64,000 nucleotides of DNA, from positions 98,799-162,798 of the forward strand of contig CAWESL010000017.1 in NCBI GenBank assembly GCA_963811705.1, written 5' to 3'. This document shows positions 1 to 9,569 of this stretch, in pieces (position 1 is the first letter of the stretch; each line of letters begins with the position of its first letter). This DNA is from DATJPR01 sp963811705 (GTDB lineage: Bacteria > Bacteroidota > Ignavibacteria > UBA10030 > UBA6906). Both the position numbers and the translations under genes were made by a program. The notes under the pieces are model-generated. The model ran no database searches. It was not told the origin of the DNA and was given only the letters and a program-made list of their open reading frames with translations.

Positions 1-792
1 CACGCCCTCCCGATGAGTCTGAAGGCACGCATGGTGAAATCGGCCCGGGAAATCAATCCGGATTTCGCATTCTGGGACGAGAATTTCGCGATTACCCGGA
101 AGAGCAGGGAGGAGGGGTACAACGCCGTCTTCGGATATCTCTGGCATGTTCAGCACATCCCGCAACAGATGAGGGAGTTCCTCTGGCGTCTCCACAACGA
201 GACGTTCCCGATCCCGTTCTTCGCGACGGCCGAGAACCACAACACACACCGCGCGGCCGACCGCCCGGGCGGGGTGGCGTTTTCGCGATGGTCGTTGATC
301 GTGAATCTGTTTCTGCCCGCAATCCCGTTCATTCACTCCGGATTCGAGCTCGGAGAGGAGTACCCGATCAATACCGGCCTTGATTTCTCCAGTGAAGAGC
401 TTCAACGCCTCCCCTCGGAACAACTCCCGCTGTTCAGCGAATACGGCTACGACTGGACGAGGAAGACCCAGTTCAGCGAGTTTGTCGCAAAGGCCGTAAG
501 CATTCGCGGCCGATATCACTCCCTCGTCGTGAACCCGCACCACGAAACGTTCCGCATGCTCGAGCAACACAATCACGCGGTGATCGCCTACGCGCGCGTC
601 CCGCCGTCGGGCGGGCCGAAGATCGCTGTCATCGCCAACGGCAATTGCCAGGGCGAGGAGTCCGCGGTTGTTCCGCTCGGGGCGTCCGGCCCTGCCATCA
701 ACGATCTGCTTACCGGCAGAGCGCTTGAGGTCAACGAGGGGGTGATCCATGTTGTTCTTCAACCCGGGGAATCGGTGGTCGTCGAATACTAA
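1..792 (+). CDS. GH13 alpha-amylase-family glycosidase, C-terminal part (5' end outside window)
   Basis: The frame is open from base 1, so this is the 3' part of a longer gene. It acts on alpha-glucans by family. The visible part holds the end of the catalytic barrel: FWDENF near residues 20-25 of the internal-Met numbering fits the GH13 region carrying the general-acid Glu. The region-IV motif reads AENHNT, where the family normally has NHD, so the transition-state Asp appears to be Asn. A C-terminal beta domain follows. It lies 11 bp before two sugar symporters, which suggests uptake and use of maltodextrin-like sugars. The exact subfamily cannot be set from a fragment. Confidence 0.8.
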   Translation, partial: HALPMSLKARMVKSAREINPDFAFWDENFAITRKSREEGYNAVFGYLWHVQHIPQQMREFLWRLHNETFPIPFFATAENHNTHRAADRPGGVAFSRWSLIVNLFLPAIPFIHSGFELGEEYPINTGLDFSSEELQRLPSEQLPLFSEYGYDWTRKTQFSEFVAKAVSIRGRYHSLVVNPHHETFRMLEQHNHAVIAYARVPPSGGPKIAVIANGNCQGEESAVVPLGASGPAINDLLTGRALEVNEGVIHVVLQPGESVVVEY

Positions 793-803
793 AGGAACTT
801 CTC

Positions 804-2069
804 ATGCGCAATTTCCAGGAACGACGGACCAACGCCTTTTACGCGTTTCTCAGTCTCCCCGCGACGGCGATGGGCTTCGCGCTGTCGATTCAGATCTCGG
901 CGCTGAGCTGGCTGCTGACGACCCAGCTGCATCTCGATATTCATGAGGTGGGGATTGTCTGGGCGGCAGGGCCGCTGGCGGGGATCGTCGGTCAGGTCAT
1001 TGTCGGATTCATCAGCGACCGCGTCTGGTTCTGGGGAGGAAGGAGGAGACCGTTCATCGTCGTCGGCGGAATCCTTGCTTCTCTCATGCTCCTTGCCCTT
1101 CCGAACATCCAGGTCATTTACGACACGCTCGGCATCGGGAGTCTGATCGTCGTCGCGACGGTCATCGCGCTGACCCTGGATCTCGCGATCAACATCAGTT
1201 TTAATCCCACGCGTTCGATCATCGCAGACGTGACTCCTGAAGGAGATCCGCGGACGAAGGGATACACGTGGATGCAGACGATCTCTGGTTTCTTCGGCGT
1301 CCTTGCATACGTTATCGGAGCGGTTGCAGGCAACTTCGCGTTGATTTCGTTTGGCGTCGTTCTTGTTTTTCTGTTTTCGGTGATCCCGGTCTTCTTCATC
1401 GCGGAGCCGCGGGATCTCGTTGCTCCTGCGAAGAGCGGGGGGGAGCCCGCCGACAAAGCGATAAAGACGGAATGGGGCCAGCTGATGCGCATCTATTTCG
1501 CGCACGGGCTTTCATGGGTTGGGGTGCAAACCATGTTCGTTTATATCATTGCGTTCGTCCAGCAGCGGATGCCGTTTGGTGAGGGGGCGGACGCCGCACA
1601 ACACACGGGGCAGGTGATCTCGATTTCCTTTGCAATTCTGAACACGGTTGGATTTCTCCTCCCGGCTCCCGTCCTCGAGCCTTTGGCGGTGCGGTTCGGC
1701 CGGGTTCGCGTGCATATGGCCGCCGTCGCCGTCATGGCGGTCGGGTATCTCGGTGTGGTGCTTGCCGGTTCGACTCCGATGGCGCTGTACATCCTGATGG
1801 CGGTCCTCGGAGTGGGCTGGGCGTCAATCGTCTCGTTGCCGTTCGCGATCATGACAGAGAAGGTGGAGAAATCGCGCATGGGGTTTTTCATGGGGATCTT
1901 CAACCTCTCCGTTGTCATACCACAGTTATTCGTGAGTCTCATGCTCGGCGCTGTCATTCATGCCGCTCCGGACAAAGCGATCATCTTTGTGATCAGCGCG
2001 ATCACGCTCGCCGCGTCCGCCGCGCTCTGGCTCCTTGTCCGTGAGTCCCCCCGAAAAGGTGCTTCATGA
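804..2069 (+). CDS. MFS transporter, SLC45/GPH-like sugar symporter (first of a pair)
   Basis: A 421-residue polytopic membrane protein with about 12 hydrophobic segments. The loop after TM2 reads SDRVWFWGGRRRPF, the D-R-x(n)-G-R-R-R-P signature of SLC45-like major facilitator transporters, which move disaccharides with protons. It starts 11 bp after the GH13 gene, with a GGAAC-type site before ATG, and its stop overlaps the start of the next transporter by 4 bp (ATGA). The alpha-glucan context suggests maltose or maltodextrin as substrate; that is inference from neighbours only. Confidence 0.87.
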   Translation: MRNFQERRTNAFYAFLSLPATAMGFALSIQISALSWLLTTQLHLDIHEVGIVWAAGPLAGIVGQVIVGFISDRVWFWGGRRRPFIVVGGILASLMLLALPNIQVIYDTLGIGSLIVVATVIALTLDLAINISFNPTRSIIADVTPEGDPRTKGYTWMQTISGFFGVLAYVIGAVAGNFALISFGVVLVFLFSVIPVFFIAEPRDLVAPAKSGGEPADKAIKTEWGQLMRIYFAHGLSWVGVQTMFVYIIAFVQQRMPFGEGADAAQHTGQVISISFAILNTVGFLLPAPVLEPLAVRFGRVRVHMAAVAVMAVGYLGVVLAGSTPMALYILMAVLGVGWASIVSLPFAIMTEKVEKSRMGFFMGIFNLSVVIPQLFVSLMLGAVIHAAPDKAIIFVISAITLAASAALWLLVRESPRKGAS

Positions 2070-3418
2070 CCCTCCCGCGTCTCTCGGTTCGACAGATCTG
2101 GAATATGAGTTTCGGTTTTCTCGGAATTCAATTCGGGTTCGCCCTCCAAAACGCCAACGTCAGCAGGATCTTTGAAACCCTCGGCGCGCAGATCGACGCC
2201 ATTCCCATTCTCTGGATCGCAGCGCCGACCACGGGGCTGATTGTCCAGCCGATCATCGGATACATGAGCGACAGGACGTGGGGGAGGCTGGGAAGGAGAA
2301 GGCCGTATTTTCTTTCGGGGGCGATCCTCGCCACGACCGCGCTCTTCGTCATGCCGAATTCTCCTGCGCTCTGGTTTGCCGCTATGATGCTCTGGGTCAT
2401 GGACGCTTCGATCAACATTTCGATGGAACCCTTCCGGGCGCTGGTGGCCGATCTTCTTCCCTCGGAGCAGCGCACGACGGGGTTCGCGGCGCAAAGTTTC
2501 TTCATCGGGATCGGCGCGGTGATTGCGTCGGCCTTTCCGTACCTCCTGACAAATCTCTTCGGCGTTCCCAACACGGCACCCAAGGGGGCGATTCCACCGT
2601 CCGTGGTCTATTCCTTTTACGCCGGCGGACTGGCGTTCATCGGTGCCGTCGGCTGGACGGTCTTCAAGACGAAGGAGTATCCACCGGAAGATCTCGAAGC
2701 GTTCAGGAGGAAGAAGGAAGAGCACCGGGGGTTTGGTGTTGCGGCCAGGGAAATTGTGTCAAATCTCCGACACATGCCGAAGACGATGGTGGAACTCGCG
2801 TTCGTCCAGTTCTTCTCGTGGTTCGCGTTGTTTTGCATGTGGATCTACACGACCGGAGCAATTACGTCGCACATTTACCATGCAACGGATCCGACCTCAT
2901 CGGCGTTCAACGAAGGGGCAGACTGGGTCGGGGTGCTCTTTGCGGTCTACAACGGGCTTGCCGCGATCGCCGCGTTCTTCATCCCGATGCTTGCGAGGAA
3001 GACGAGCCGGAAGATCGCGCACATGGTGAGTCTTTTCATGGGGGGGCTGGGGCTGGCATCGATGGCGGTGATTTCCGACCCGCACCTGCTCATTCTCTCG
3101 ATGATCGGGGTGGGAATTGCCTGGGCGAGCATTCTTTCGATGCCGTATGCGATCCTTGCGGGGGCGTTGCCGAAGGAGAAAATGGGCGTCTACATGGGGA
3201 TATTCAACTTCTTTATCGTGATCCCCCAGATTGCCGCTGCCGGAATTCTCGGGTCGTTGATGCGTTCGGTTCTTGGGAATGACGCGATGAACGCGATTCT
3301 GTTGGGCGGACTGTCGCTTGTCGTGGCAGGGGTGGCGACGTTGTTGGTGAACGATATTGACGATGGAACCCCTACTCCTTCGAATATCCGTAAGCCAGAA
3401 ATCCGCCATCCACGCTGA
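2066..3418 (+). CDS. MFS transporter, SLC45/GPH-like sugar symporter (second of a pair)
   Basis: A 450-residue paralogue of the preceding protein, again about 12 membrane segments and the loop SDRTWGRLGRRRPY. It is translationally coupled to the first copy through an ATGA overlap. Tandem SLC45-like genes could give two specificities or a heteromeric pair; neither can be told from sequence. Its last 47 bp overlap the 3' end of the convergent SDR gene, an unusually long tail-to-tail overlap with no room for a terminator between the two operons. Confidence 0.87.
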   Translation: MTLPRLSVRQIWNMSFGFLGIQFGFALQNANVSRIFETLGAQIDAIPILWIAAPTTGLIVQPIIGYMSDRTWGRLGRRRPYFLSGAILATTALFVMPNSPALWFAAMMLWVMDASINISMEPFRALVADLLPSEQRTTGFAAQSFFIGIGAVIASAFPYLLTNLFGVPNTAPKGAIPPSVVYSFYAGGLAFIGAVGWTVFKTKEYPPEDLEAFRRKKEEHRGFGVAAREIVSNLRHMPKTMVELAFVQFFSWFALFCMWIYTTGAITSHIYHATDPTSSAFNEGADWVGVLFAVYNGLAAIAAFFIPMLARKTSRKIAHMVSLFMGGLGLASMAVISDPHLLILSMIGVGIAWASILSMPYAILAGALPKEKMGVYMGIFNFFIVIPQIAAAGILGSLMRSVLGNDAMNAILLGGLSLVVAGVATLLVNDIDDGTPTPSNIRKPEIRHPR

Positions 3419-4148
3419 GACATTGCCCTGTAATGTACGACGAGGCCGGCATCGCGAGAAACGCGACCGCGTTTGCCACCTCGCCGGGCTCTCCTACCCG
3501 TTTCATCGGGGTGCGGTCCAGGATCCTCTGCATGATTGCGGGATCCGAGAGGAGGGGCTCCACCAGCGGCGTCCGGATGTACCACGGGGCAACGGCGTTG
3601 ACCCGTATCCCGTCCCGGGCCCATTCAACCGCCAGATATCGGGTGAGTTGTATGACTGCGGCTTTTGCCATCGCGTACGGGGCCCCTGTTCCCACGGAGG
3701 TCATCCCCGCCACGGAGACGATGTTCACCACACTCGCCTGATTCGCGAATGCGAGGACGGGGTGAAGCTTCCGGGTGAGCTCGAGAGCGGGGAGCATGTT
3801 CGTCCTGATGAGGAGATCAATCTCCTCCGTGCTCAGCTCCTTCGTTGCCTTCCTGATGTTCGTCCCGGCGTTATTGACAAGAATGTCGAGTGGCTTCGAA
3901 CCCATGCGCTTGACGATTGTCGCAATTCCTTCGGTCGAGCTCACGTCTGCCGCAATTCCCTCAAGGTCAAAGCCCGCTCCTTGCACGACCGTTCTCTCAC
4001 GATCGATCCCGTCGGGACTGCGTGCAACGATGGTGACATTCGCGCCGAGTTGCAGCAGCTCTTCGACAATTGCCTGACCGATCCCCCGCGTTCCGCCGGT
4101 GACCAAAGCACGCTTCCCATGAAGATTCCACGCTGAACGATCATTCAT
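3372..4148 (-). CDS. SDR-family oxidoreductase (tropinone-reductase-like)
   Basis: A 258-residue classical short-chain dehydrogenase. The cofactor motif TGGTRGIG is near residues 16-23, NNAG is mid-protein, and the catalytic Ser, Tyr and Lys are in the stretch around VSVAG and YAMAK. These support NAD(P)-dependent reduction or oxidation of a carbonyl or alcohol; the substrate is not predictable. It is the last gene of a minus-strand operon after the esterase and the debranching enzyme, overlapping the latter by 4 bp (ATGA), so it is probably co-expressed with alpha-glucan breakdown. Confidence 0.88.
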   Translation of the reverse strand: MNDRSAWNLHGKRALVTGGTRGIGQAIVEELLQLGANVTIVARSPDGIDRERTVVQGAGFDLEGIAADVSSTEGIATIVKRMGSKPLDILVNNAGTNIRKATKELSTEEIDLLIRTNMLPALELTRKLHPVLAFANQASVVNIVSVAGMTSVGTGAPYAMAKAAVIQLTRYLAVEWARDGIRVNAVAPWYIRTPLVEPLLSDPAIMQRILDRTPMKRVGEPGEVANAVAFLAMPASSYITGQCLSVDGGFLAYGYSKE

Positions 4149-7100
4149 CGCGTCTTCACCTGCAATGTATCATACACGTTGCTGTCGACCGGCCGGGTCT
4201 TCCCTCCGCCGTGCCATTCGCCTCTCTCGGGCTCGACCGAACGGAACTCGCCGATGCCGGCTCCTCCGTGATCGTCCTGACCTCCGACGAGAACCGTGTA
4301 CCGCCAATTGTCGCTCGGAGCGCCGAGGTATTTCAGAGGGATGGCAAAGGATACCGTTCCTGCCGCGCGATCACCCAGTGGATTCGCAGTGTCCGCGTCC
4401 ACCGGGGCATAGGCGGCGAGAGTTGTTCCCGAAGCATCTTCGACCTTGATCCCTCCGCCGATCAGAACCAGTCGTTCATAGCCGAATCCGGGAGGGAGCA
4501 TGTACTGTGCATTCGCCGGGACATCCCGCCGACCGGAGCCGGGCTCACTGTCTTCGTCGATTGCAATCGCGGCAAACGTGAGTTGAAAGCCATACTCGGG
4601 ATGCCACCCCGGATCAGAAAGCGATCGGAATTTGAGGACGAAATATGCATTTGCAGAGTCTGCGCTGACGGTGAATCGCACCAGATCAAACGAACCGGGC
4701 GCGAATACAGGATTGAGCGGATAGGTGTAATGGTTGTCCCCGATATCGTCGTGTGACGGGTCGGCAACGTCGAGGAGAAGCTTCGCCACTGGATTTGTCG
4801 CTTTGATCGTGGCGTTGGCAAGCAACGGATAGTCGGGCCCCCGCAAGGCCCGCAGGTTCGGTCGAATCGTCGGCGTGGCGAACGGCAAGGGTCCAAGAAG
4901 AGAATCCGGAATTGCCGACTCCGCCGCCCATGTCGATGCCGAGATCCTGCCTTTTGAGGCCTTGACCCGGACGGTGGTCGATGCATAATTGATCGTGACT
5001 GTCCTTCCGGGTGGGAGGACAAACATTGTCCGGGTGAATCCATCGCCGTTCGATGGAAGAACCACGGTCGCGGCGAGCGTGTCTCGGAGATCCCGCGTGT
5101 CGAATCTGATGACTTTACTCCCCGGGCGCGTGTCCAGGCTGACGGCGATTGCCCCGCGACGCAGGGGGAGCCGTGCGTGCACCGTCGCGATCGAGGCGGG
5201 AAGATGCGGGTGAAGGGTGACAGTCTTCGAAAACTCGTCAACGGTGATGCCGAGATAGTCGTCGTAGAAATTGCGGATGAATTCTGCAAGATTCCAGGCC
5301 TGCGACACCGTCCCCGAAAGTTGCGGTTCCTGTTCGCCGGGACGCGGGATGGCGTCAAGAAGCTCTGATTGAGTCCCCACGCATCCCCGGTCGAGGATCT
5401 GATGAATCGAATTTCTCGTGAGCCGGAATGCCGTTCGTGCCCGATCGGCACGACAGAGCTCCGAAATCAGCGGACCCTGGAGCCAGGTCCAGACCGTTCC
5501 ATTGTGATAGGCAGCGTCTTTCGGATAATACGGCTCATAGCGGTGGTAGGGATGGAAATTTCCGTCGTCCTGCGAAAGCGACGCGACACCATATTCGTAC
5601 GTCAGCCTGGTCGTCACCGTCCGAAGCATCCTTGCCCTTGTTGCCTCATCCAGCAATGGTGCGCAGAATATCTGATTCGGCCGCAATTGACGGTCAGGCG
5701 TTCCATCCGGCAGCAGATGATCAACGACAATGCCTTCGGATCGGCGAACGAAATAGCGATCGAAATTCTGCACGCAGCGTTGACGCAGCGCCTTCCACCG
5801 GCTTTCCAGATCTGAATGGCCCGTCTGATGAGCAAACCATGCGGCCGCCTCGAGTTGATCCGCCCACAGGGCCTGGATATCATTTGCGCGGTTTCCGCGC
5901 GGGCTCCACGGGCCATTGGGCCCCACGGCGTCCATCCATGTTTCAGCGTCTCCATGAACAAGAAACCCGAGCGAATCGGTGTGATAGCGAATTGTCCCCT
6001 CGGTCGCCCGTTGAATTACCGGATAGATTGCGGCGATGAATGATGAGTCGCCTGAACGCTCGACATATTCCTTCGCCGCTGTCACAAACCGCGGTGTGCC
6101 GTCGGCGGTGTTGTAAGCCTTCTCTGTCGTCGTGACAAGATTCGGGATCCTGCCGAAGTTTGTTGACGATGTATCCGTGTTTTGGAAAGCCGCGAACGAC
6201 TGCAGAATCTGACGGGCGTCGGAATATCGGCCGGTAACAAGCGTGGCGCCGGGGAGAGCAATGAAGGTGTCCCGACCCCAATAGTTGTTGAACCAGGGCA
6301 ACCCCGCGAATATCCCGTGGGTTCCCTGATTCATCATGAGTGCATCGAGAGAGAGCTTCGCCCAGGCAAGCGCCTTGTCGAATCGCGGATCGTCCGTGTC
6401 GACAAGCGAAGCCGACAACAGGCGCTCCATCCGTTGCCGGCGTGACTGCGCAAGGAGCGTTAAGGCAAGACGGGTTTTTGTGATCAACGCTCGCGCCGCG
6501 CCGAGATCATCGCCGACAGCGACGAGGATCGACGGATGATTGGACGAATCGATCCTTAGCGATGATGGTGCGTAATGGCTGCGCCTCGTTTGCGGCCCGC
6601 CGACGCTCGCCGGACTGAACGACCGGCACGCAAGCCAGACGGGATAATTCTCCGTCGAACTCCGGCGTCCATGATGGGCATTGGCAATGAAGAGCACTCC
6701 TGAGGAGTCGATCGTTCGATAATCCGATGAGTCGAGCCCGTCGGATCTCCACGGGACAAACTCGACGGTTTTGGGACGACCAGGAATGTCAAGGGCAATA
6801 CTGAGAAGGGGAAGGGAATCGAGAAGGCGGACATCCTCGACGATGCCTCCCGGATATGTTCTGCGAAGGAAATCCGGATACACGGCGACGCGTGCCGTGC
6901 GACGATCCAGCAGGCTCCCGTTAATGATCAGATCGTAGTCGTCGAGGAATTTGTGACCGAACACGTTGAACCCCTCCCAGCTCTCCCGTGCCTGGGCATT
7001 GGTCTCCCCGTAAAAGAACGCATTCTCTTTGTTCGTGTAGATGACGGGTCGCGATCTGCCGGAGACGACGATCCGGAGCGAATCAAGGTTCGTCTGCGAC

Positions 7101-7156
7101 AAGAGTGTTGCTGGAGAACAAAGCAGGAAGCAGAAGGCAAGGATGAAGGTCCGCAT
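4145..7156 (-). CDS. secreted glycogen-debranching-enzyme-like glucosidase with glucodextranase-type C-terminal domain
   Basis: About 1003 residues from the ATG at 7156. This start is chosen over an upstream in-frame ATG at 7216 because it begins a clear signal peptide (MRTFILAFCFLLCS) and shares a base with the previous stop (TGATG). The (alpha/alpha)6-barrel region carries WGRDTF near residue 293 and GTVWTW further on, typical of amylo-alpha-1,6-glucosidase domains. Roughly residues 770-1000 resemble the C-terminal binding domain of glucodextranase. Expected role: extracellular or periplasmic release of glucose from branched alpha-glucans, feeding the two MFS symporters opposite. Confidence 0.82.
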   Translation of the reverse strand: MRTFILAFCFLLCSPATLLSQTNLDSLRIVVSGRSRPVIYTNKENAFFYGETNAQARESWEGFNVFGHKFLDDYDLIINGSLLDRRTARVAVYPDFLRRTYPGGIVEDVRLLDSLPLLSIALDIPGRPKTVEFVPWRSDGLDSSDYRTIDSSGVLFIANAHHGRRSSTENYPVWLACRSFSPASVGGPQTRRSHYAPSSLRIDSSNHPSILVAVGDDLGAARALITKTRLALTLLAQSRRQRMERLLSASLVDTDDPRFDKALAWAKLSLDALMMNQGTHGIFAGLPWFNNYWGRDTFIALPGATLVTGRYSDARQILQSFAAFQNTDTSSTNFGRIPNLVTTTEKAYNTADGTPRFVTAAKEYVERSGDSSFIAAIYPVIQRATEGTIRYHTDSLGFLVHGDAETWMDAVGPNGPWSPRGNRANDIQALWADQLEAAAWFAHQTGHSDLESRWKALRQRCVQNFDRYFVRRSEGIVVDHLLPDGTPDRQLRPNQIFCAPLLDEATRARMLRTVTTRLTYEYGVASLSQDDGNFHPYHRYEPYYPKDAAYHNGTVWTWLQGPLISELCRADRARTAFRLTRNSIHQILDRGCVGTQSELLDAIPRPGEQEPQLSGTVSQAWNLAEFIRNFYDDYLGITVDEFSKTVTLHPHLPASIATVHARLPLRRGAIAVSLDTRPGSKVIRFDTRDLRDTLAATVVLPSNGDGFTRTMFVLPPGRTVTINYASTTVRVKASKGRISASTWAAESAIPDSLLGPLPFATPTIRPNLRALRGPDYPLLANATIKATNPVAKLLLDVADPSHDDIGDNHYTYPLNPVFAPGSFDLVRFTVSADSANAYFVLKFRSLSDPGWHPEYGFQLTFAAIAIDEDSEPGSGRRDVPANAQYMLPPGFGYERLVLIGGGIKVEDASGTTLAAYAPVDADTANPLGDRAAGTVSFAIPLKYLGAPSDNWRYTVLVGGQDDHGGAGIGEFRSVEPERGEWHGGGKTRPVDSNVYDTLQVKTR

Positions 7157-8385
7157 CACTGATGACCCCAAAAGAACGTGAGGAAAGTGGCAATTCGGGC
7201 TCGCCAGTTCGCCCAATTATGCCCTTCGGGATATTCTGCATACGAATACACGTATCCCTTCTGTTGCAGGGCGGCACGCATCGCACGGGATTCCTTTTGA
7301 GCGTCCCGAAGAACACCGGTATCGAGGTAGATCCGAACCGGCTCGCGTAAACCCTGTCGGACCATCGTAATGATTGAGTCGTTCTTCCACCAGTACGATG
7401 GAGACTGCGCGGCGCAAAGGCCGAAGACGTCAGGACGCCGAAGCGCTGCGTATGTCGCGATGAGTCCCCCCATCGATGCTCCGGATATCGCGACGCTGTC
7501 GGGAGCTGTGGCGATCGGATACTTCTTGCGAACCAAGGGAAGGACCTCGTCAGCAAGGAATGAGACGAATTCATCGTTCATCGCATATTCGGACATTCTC
7601 TTGTTTGAGGAGGGATCCTCAGGGTTCGTCCGCGGATCGACAAAGAGGGCGAACACCCTCGGGATGCGCCGCTCCGCGATCAGATTGTCAAGGACGGCAT
7701 TCATTCGACCCAGGGTGAGAAATTCGCCGCCGTCGGTCACCACAATTGTCGGGTACGATCCTTTTCCCCGATCCACTTCAGCGGGCCGGTAGACATAGAC
7801 GGGATGCGTAAACCCCAGGATGTTGCTCGCGACATGAAGGGTATCGATCATTCCGTGGGGCACGCCCTTGAAGTCGACGATGTCGCGAGGGCTTGTATAG
7901 CCGGCCATTCTGATTTCGGAATTCTCGCCGAAGCCTCCGACAACACGCCGGGGGTTGAGGGGATCAAGAATCCAGGAGGAGTCGACGACGAGTTTGTACT
8001 CTAATCGTGCGGCAGGAGGCGTGGACATCACAAGATACCAGAGCCGCCGATTCTCCACAGGATGGAGAGGATCATTTGAGGGAGACCAACCGTTGAAGTC
8101 GCCCGCGACGGAGACATGCCGGGCTTCGCCACGATACACGAAGACGACCGTCGAATCCCCGGCGATCGCTGTATTGCTCCGTTCTGCACTGGAGAGAAGC
8201 GTATCCAGAATTGCGCCAATGCGGACACGATTCGTATCGCTGCGAATCATGGCAACCGAGGAACGAATCAATGCCGGGGGGAAAGCCGGCTGGTCTAAAG
8301 GTGGCTGAGTCCACCCCTTGCTGACCGGGCAGATCAGAAAGACAACGCACGCGGCAAAACATTTGAAGCTCAGGCGCCTGGTCAC
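7156..8385 (-). CDS. secreted esterase with N-terminal CBM48/E-set-like domain (enterochelin-esterase family)
   Basis: 409 residues with an N-terminal hydrophobic segment that could be a signal peptide. Residues about 75-150 (VAGDFNGWS and following) look like the CBM48/isoamylase N-terminal fold that binds alpha-glucan. The C-terminal half is an alpha/beta-hydrolase of the esterase-D/Fes type, with nucleophile motif GASMGG and a terminal EGHNW that supplies the catalytic His. It is the first gene of the esterase-debranching enzyme-SDR operon. An acyl or carbohydrate ester is the likely substrate; siderophore hydrolysis is less likely in this context. Confidence 0.8.
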   Translation of the reverse strand: MTRRLSFKCFAACVVFLICPVSKGWTQPPLDQPAFPPALIRSSVAMIRSDTNRVRIGAILDTLLSSAERSNTAIAGDSTVVFVYRGEARHVSVAGDFNGWSPSNDPLHPVENRRLWYLVMSTPPAARLEYKLVVDSSWILDPLNPRRVVGGFGENSEIRMAGYTSPRDIVDFKGVPHGMIDTLHVASNILGFTHPVYVYRPAEVDRGKGSYPTIVVTDGGEFLTLGRMNAVLDNLIAERRIPRVFALFVDPRTNPEDPSSNKRMSEYAMNDEFVSFLADEVLPLVRKKYPIATAPDSVAISGASMGGLIATYAALRRPDVFGLCAAQSPSYWWKNDSIITMVRQGLREPVRIYLDTGVLRDAQKESRAMRAALQQKGYVYSYAEYPEGHNWANWRARIATFLTFFWGHQ

Positions 8386-8388
8386 CGG

Positions 8389-8607
8389 TCAACGATGGAA
8401 GATGAGAGGAATGAGGAAGTACGCAGCGCTCATCCCGGCAATAATAAGGCAGATCATCCCGCCGAACGCCCAGAAGAACATTTTAAGGTCACCGTCCCTC
8501 TCGCCGGCGACTCGGAGAGACTTCCGAAAACAGAGGACAACGCCCGTCGACCCCAGGAGAAACAGTGGGGCGAAGACAAAGAAGAGAATGCGATCAAGTC
8601 CGGCCAT
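8389..8607 (-). CDS. small two-helix membrane protein of unknown function
   Basis: 72 residues from ATG at 8607, preceded by a strong GGGAGG site, which is why this start is preferred over a longer frame reaching 8778. It has two hydrophobic segments (residues about 7-25 and 43-65) separated by a charged loop. No family is recognised. It sits 3 bp upstream of the secreted esterase and is probably the first gene of that operon. Confidence 0.6.
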   Translation of the reverse strand: MAGLDRILFFVFAPLFLLGSTGVVLCFRKSLRVAGERDGDLKMFFWAFGGMICLIIAGMSAAYFLIPLIFHR

Positions 8608-8683
8608 AGAATCCTCCCTCGTAATATACGAAAAGTGACATGAAAAGTGGCAGTTGCGCACCCGGCAGGCGCCGACGATCGTA

Positions 8684-8712
8684 TTGCAGTTCTTCCTTCG
8701 ATATGGTATCTT
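8684..8712 (+). promoter_or_regulatory. candidate sigma70-type promoter for the response regulator
   Basis: TTGCAG (8684-8689), a 17-base spacer and TATCTT (8707-8712). It would start transcription near 8720, which fits the downstream ATG at 8747 and argues against a longer frame opening at 8654. Confidence 0.4.
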
Positions 8713-8746
8713 TTTGTCTATCTTCCACTCGTGGTACCCGAAACCC

Positions 8747-9142
8747 ATGCCGCGTTCCCTCCGCCCTGGCGTTCTCATTGTCGAGGATGAAGAAGAACTT
8801 CTCTCGCTGGTCTCTCGGATATTCGAGAGCGAGGATTATAAAATATTTCAGGCACGGGACGGCGCTGCCGCGATTGAAATTTATCGCAGGCACCAGGAGG
8901 CGATCGACGTCGTGCTAACAGATCTTGGGTTGCCTGGAGTCGGCGGTGCGGATGTTATTGCCGCGATCAGAGGCCTGAACTCGTCGGTCAAGATTGTCGG
9001 CCTCAGCGGATATGGCGGGGGCGAAAGCCGCATGGTCGCCTTGGCAGCAGGTGCGGATATGTTTTGCGAAAAGCCGTTTGCGGTCGATGAGCTCCTCGAA
9101 TCAATTCGAAGGTTGTTAAGCCCCGATGAAAACCGCGACTGA
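8747..9142 (+). CDS. single-domain response regulator (CheY-like receiver)
   Basis: 131 residues, receiver domain only. Acidic pocket residues E13 and D14, phospho-acceptor D59 in LTDLGLPG, and the conserved Lys in CEKPF are all present. There is no output domain, so it would act by protein contact, like CheY or Spo0F. No histidine kinase lies nearby. The start at 8747 removes a non-conserved extension and fits the promoter at 8684-8712. The 3' end overlaps the YjbQ gene by 17 bp. Confidence 0.88.
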   Translation: MPRSLRPGVLIVEDEEELLSLVSRIFESEDYKIFQARDGAAAIEIYRRHQEAIDVVLTDLGLPGVGGADVIAAIRGLNSSVKIVGLSGYGGGESRMVALAAGADMFCEKPFAVDELLESIRRLLSPDENRD

Positions 9143-9539
9143 ATACCTCTGGTTTCAGACCAAAAATCACCGGGAGTACATCAATATCACCCGTCAGGTC
9201 GGCGAAATGGTCGCCCGCAGCGGGATCCGGGAAGGAATGGTGCTCGTCTCGGCAATGCACATCACCGCCGGCGTCTACGTTAACGATGCCGAAGACGGAC
9301 TGATCAAGGATATTGACGAATGGCTGGAACATCTTGCCCCCTTCAATTCCGATTACCGGCATCACCGGACCGGCGAAACGAACGGCGATTCTCATCTCAA
9401 AAGCCTTCTCATCCATCATGAAATCATCGTCCCGGTGACCGACGGCAAGCTTGATTTCGGTCCCTGGCAACAAATCTACTACGCCGAGTTCGACGGCCAG
9501 AGGCGAAAACGACTGGTGGTCAAAATCATGGGCGAATAG
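9126..9539 (+). CDS. YjbQ/UPF0047 family protein
   Basis: 137 residues covering the whole family. The typical segment TGETNGDSHLKSLL around residues 80-93 and the C-terminal beta strands match YjbQ proteins, some of which have weak thiamin-phosphate synthase activity and whose main role is unsettled. It is translationally overlapped with the response regulator (17 bp). Confidence 0.9.
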   Translation: MKTATEYLWFQTKNHREYINITRQVGEMVARSGIREGMVLVSAMHITAGVYVNDAEDGLIKDIDEWLEHLAPFNSDYRHHRTGETNGDSHLKSLLIHHEIIVPVTDGKLDFGPWQQIYYAEFDGQRRKRLVVKIMGE

Positions 9540-9569
9540 CCCTCCCTCACCAACGAAAGAAGTTCTTCT

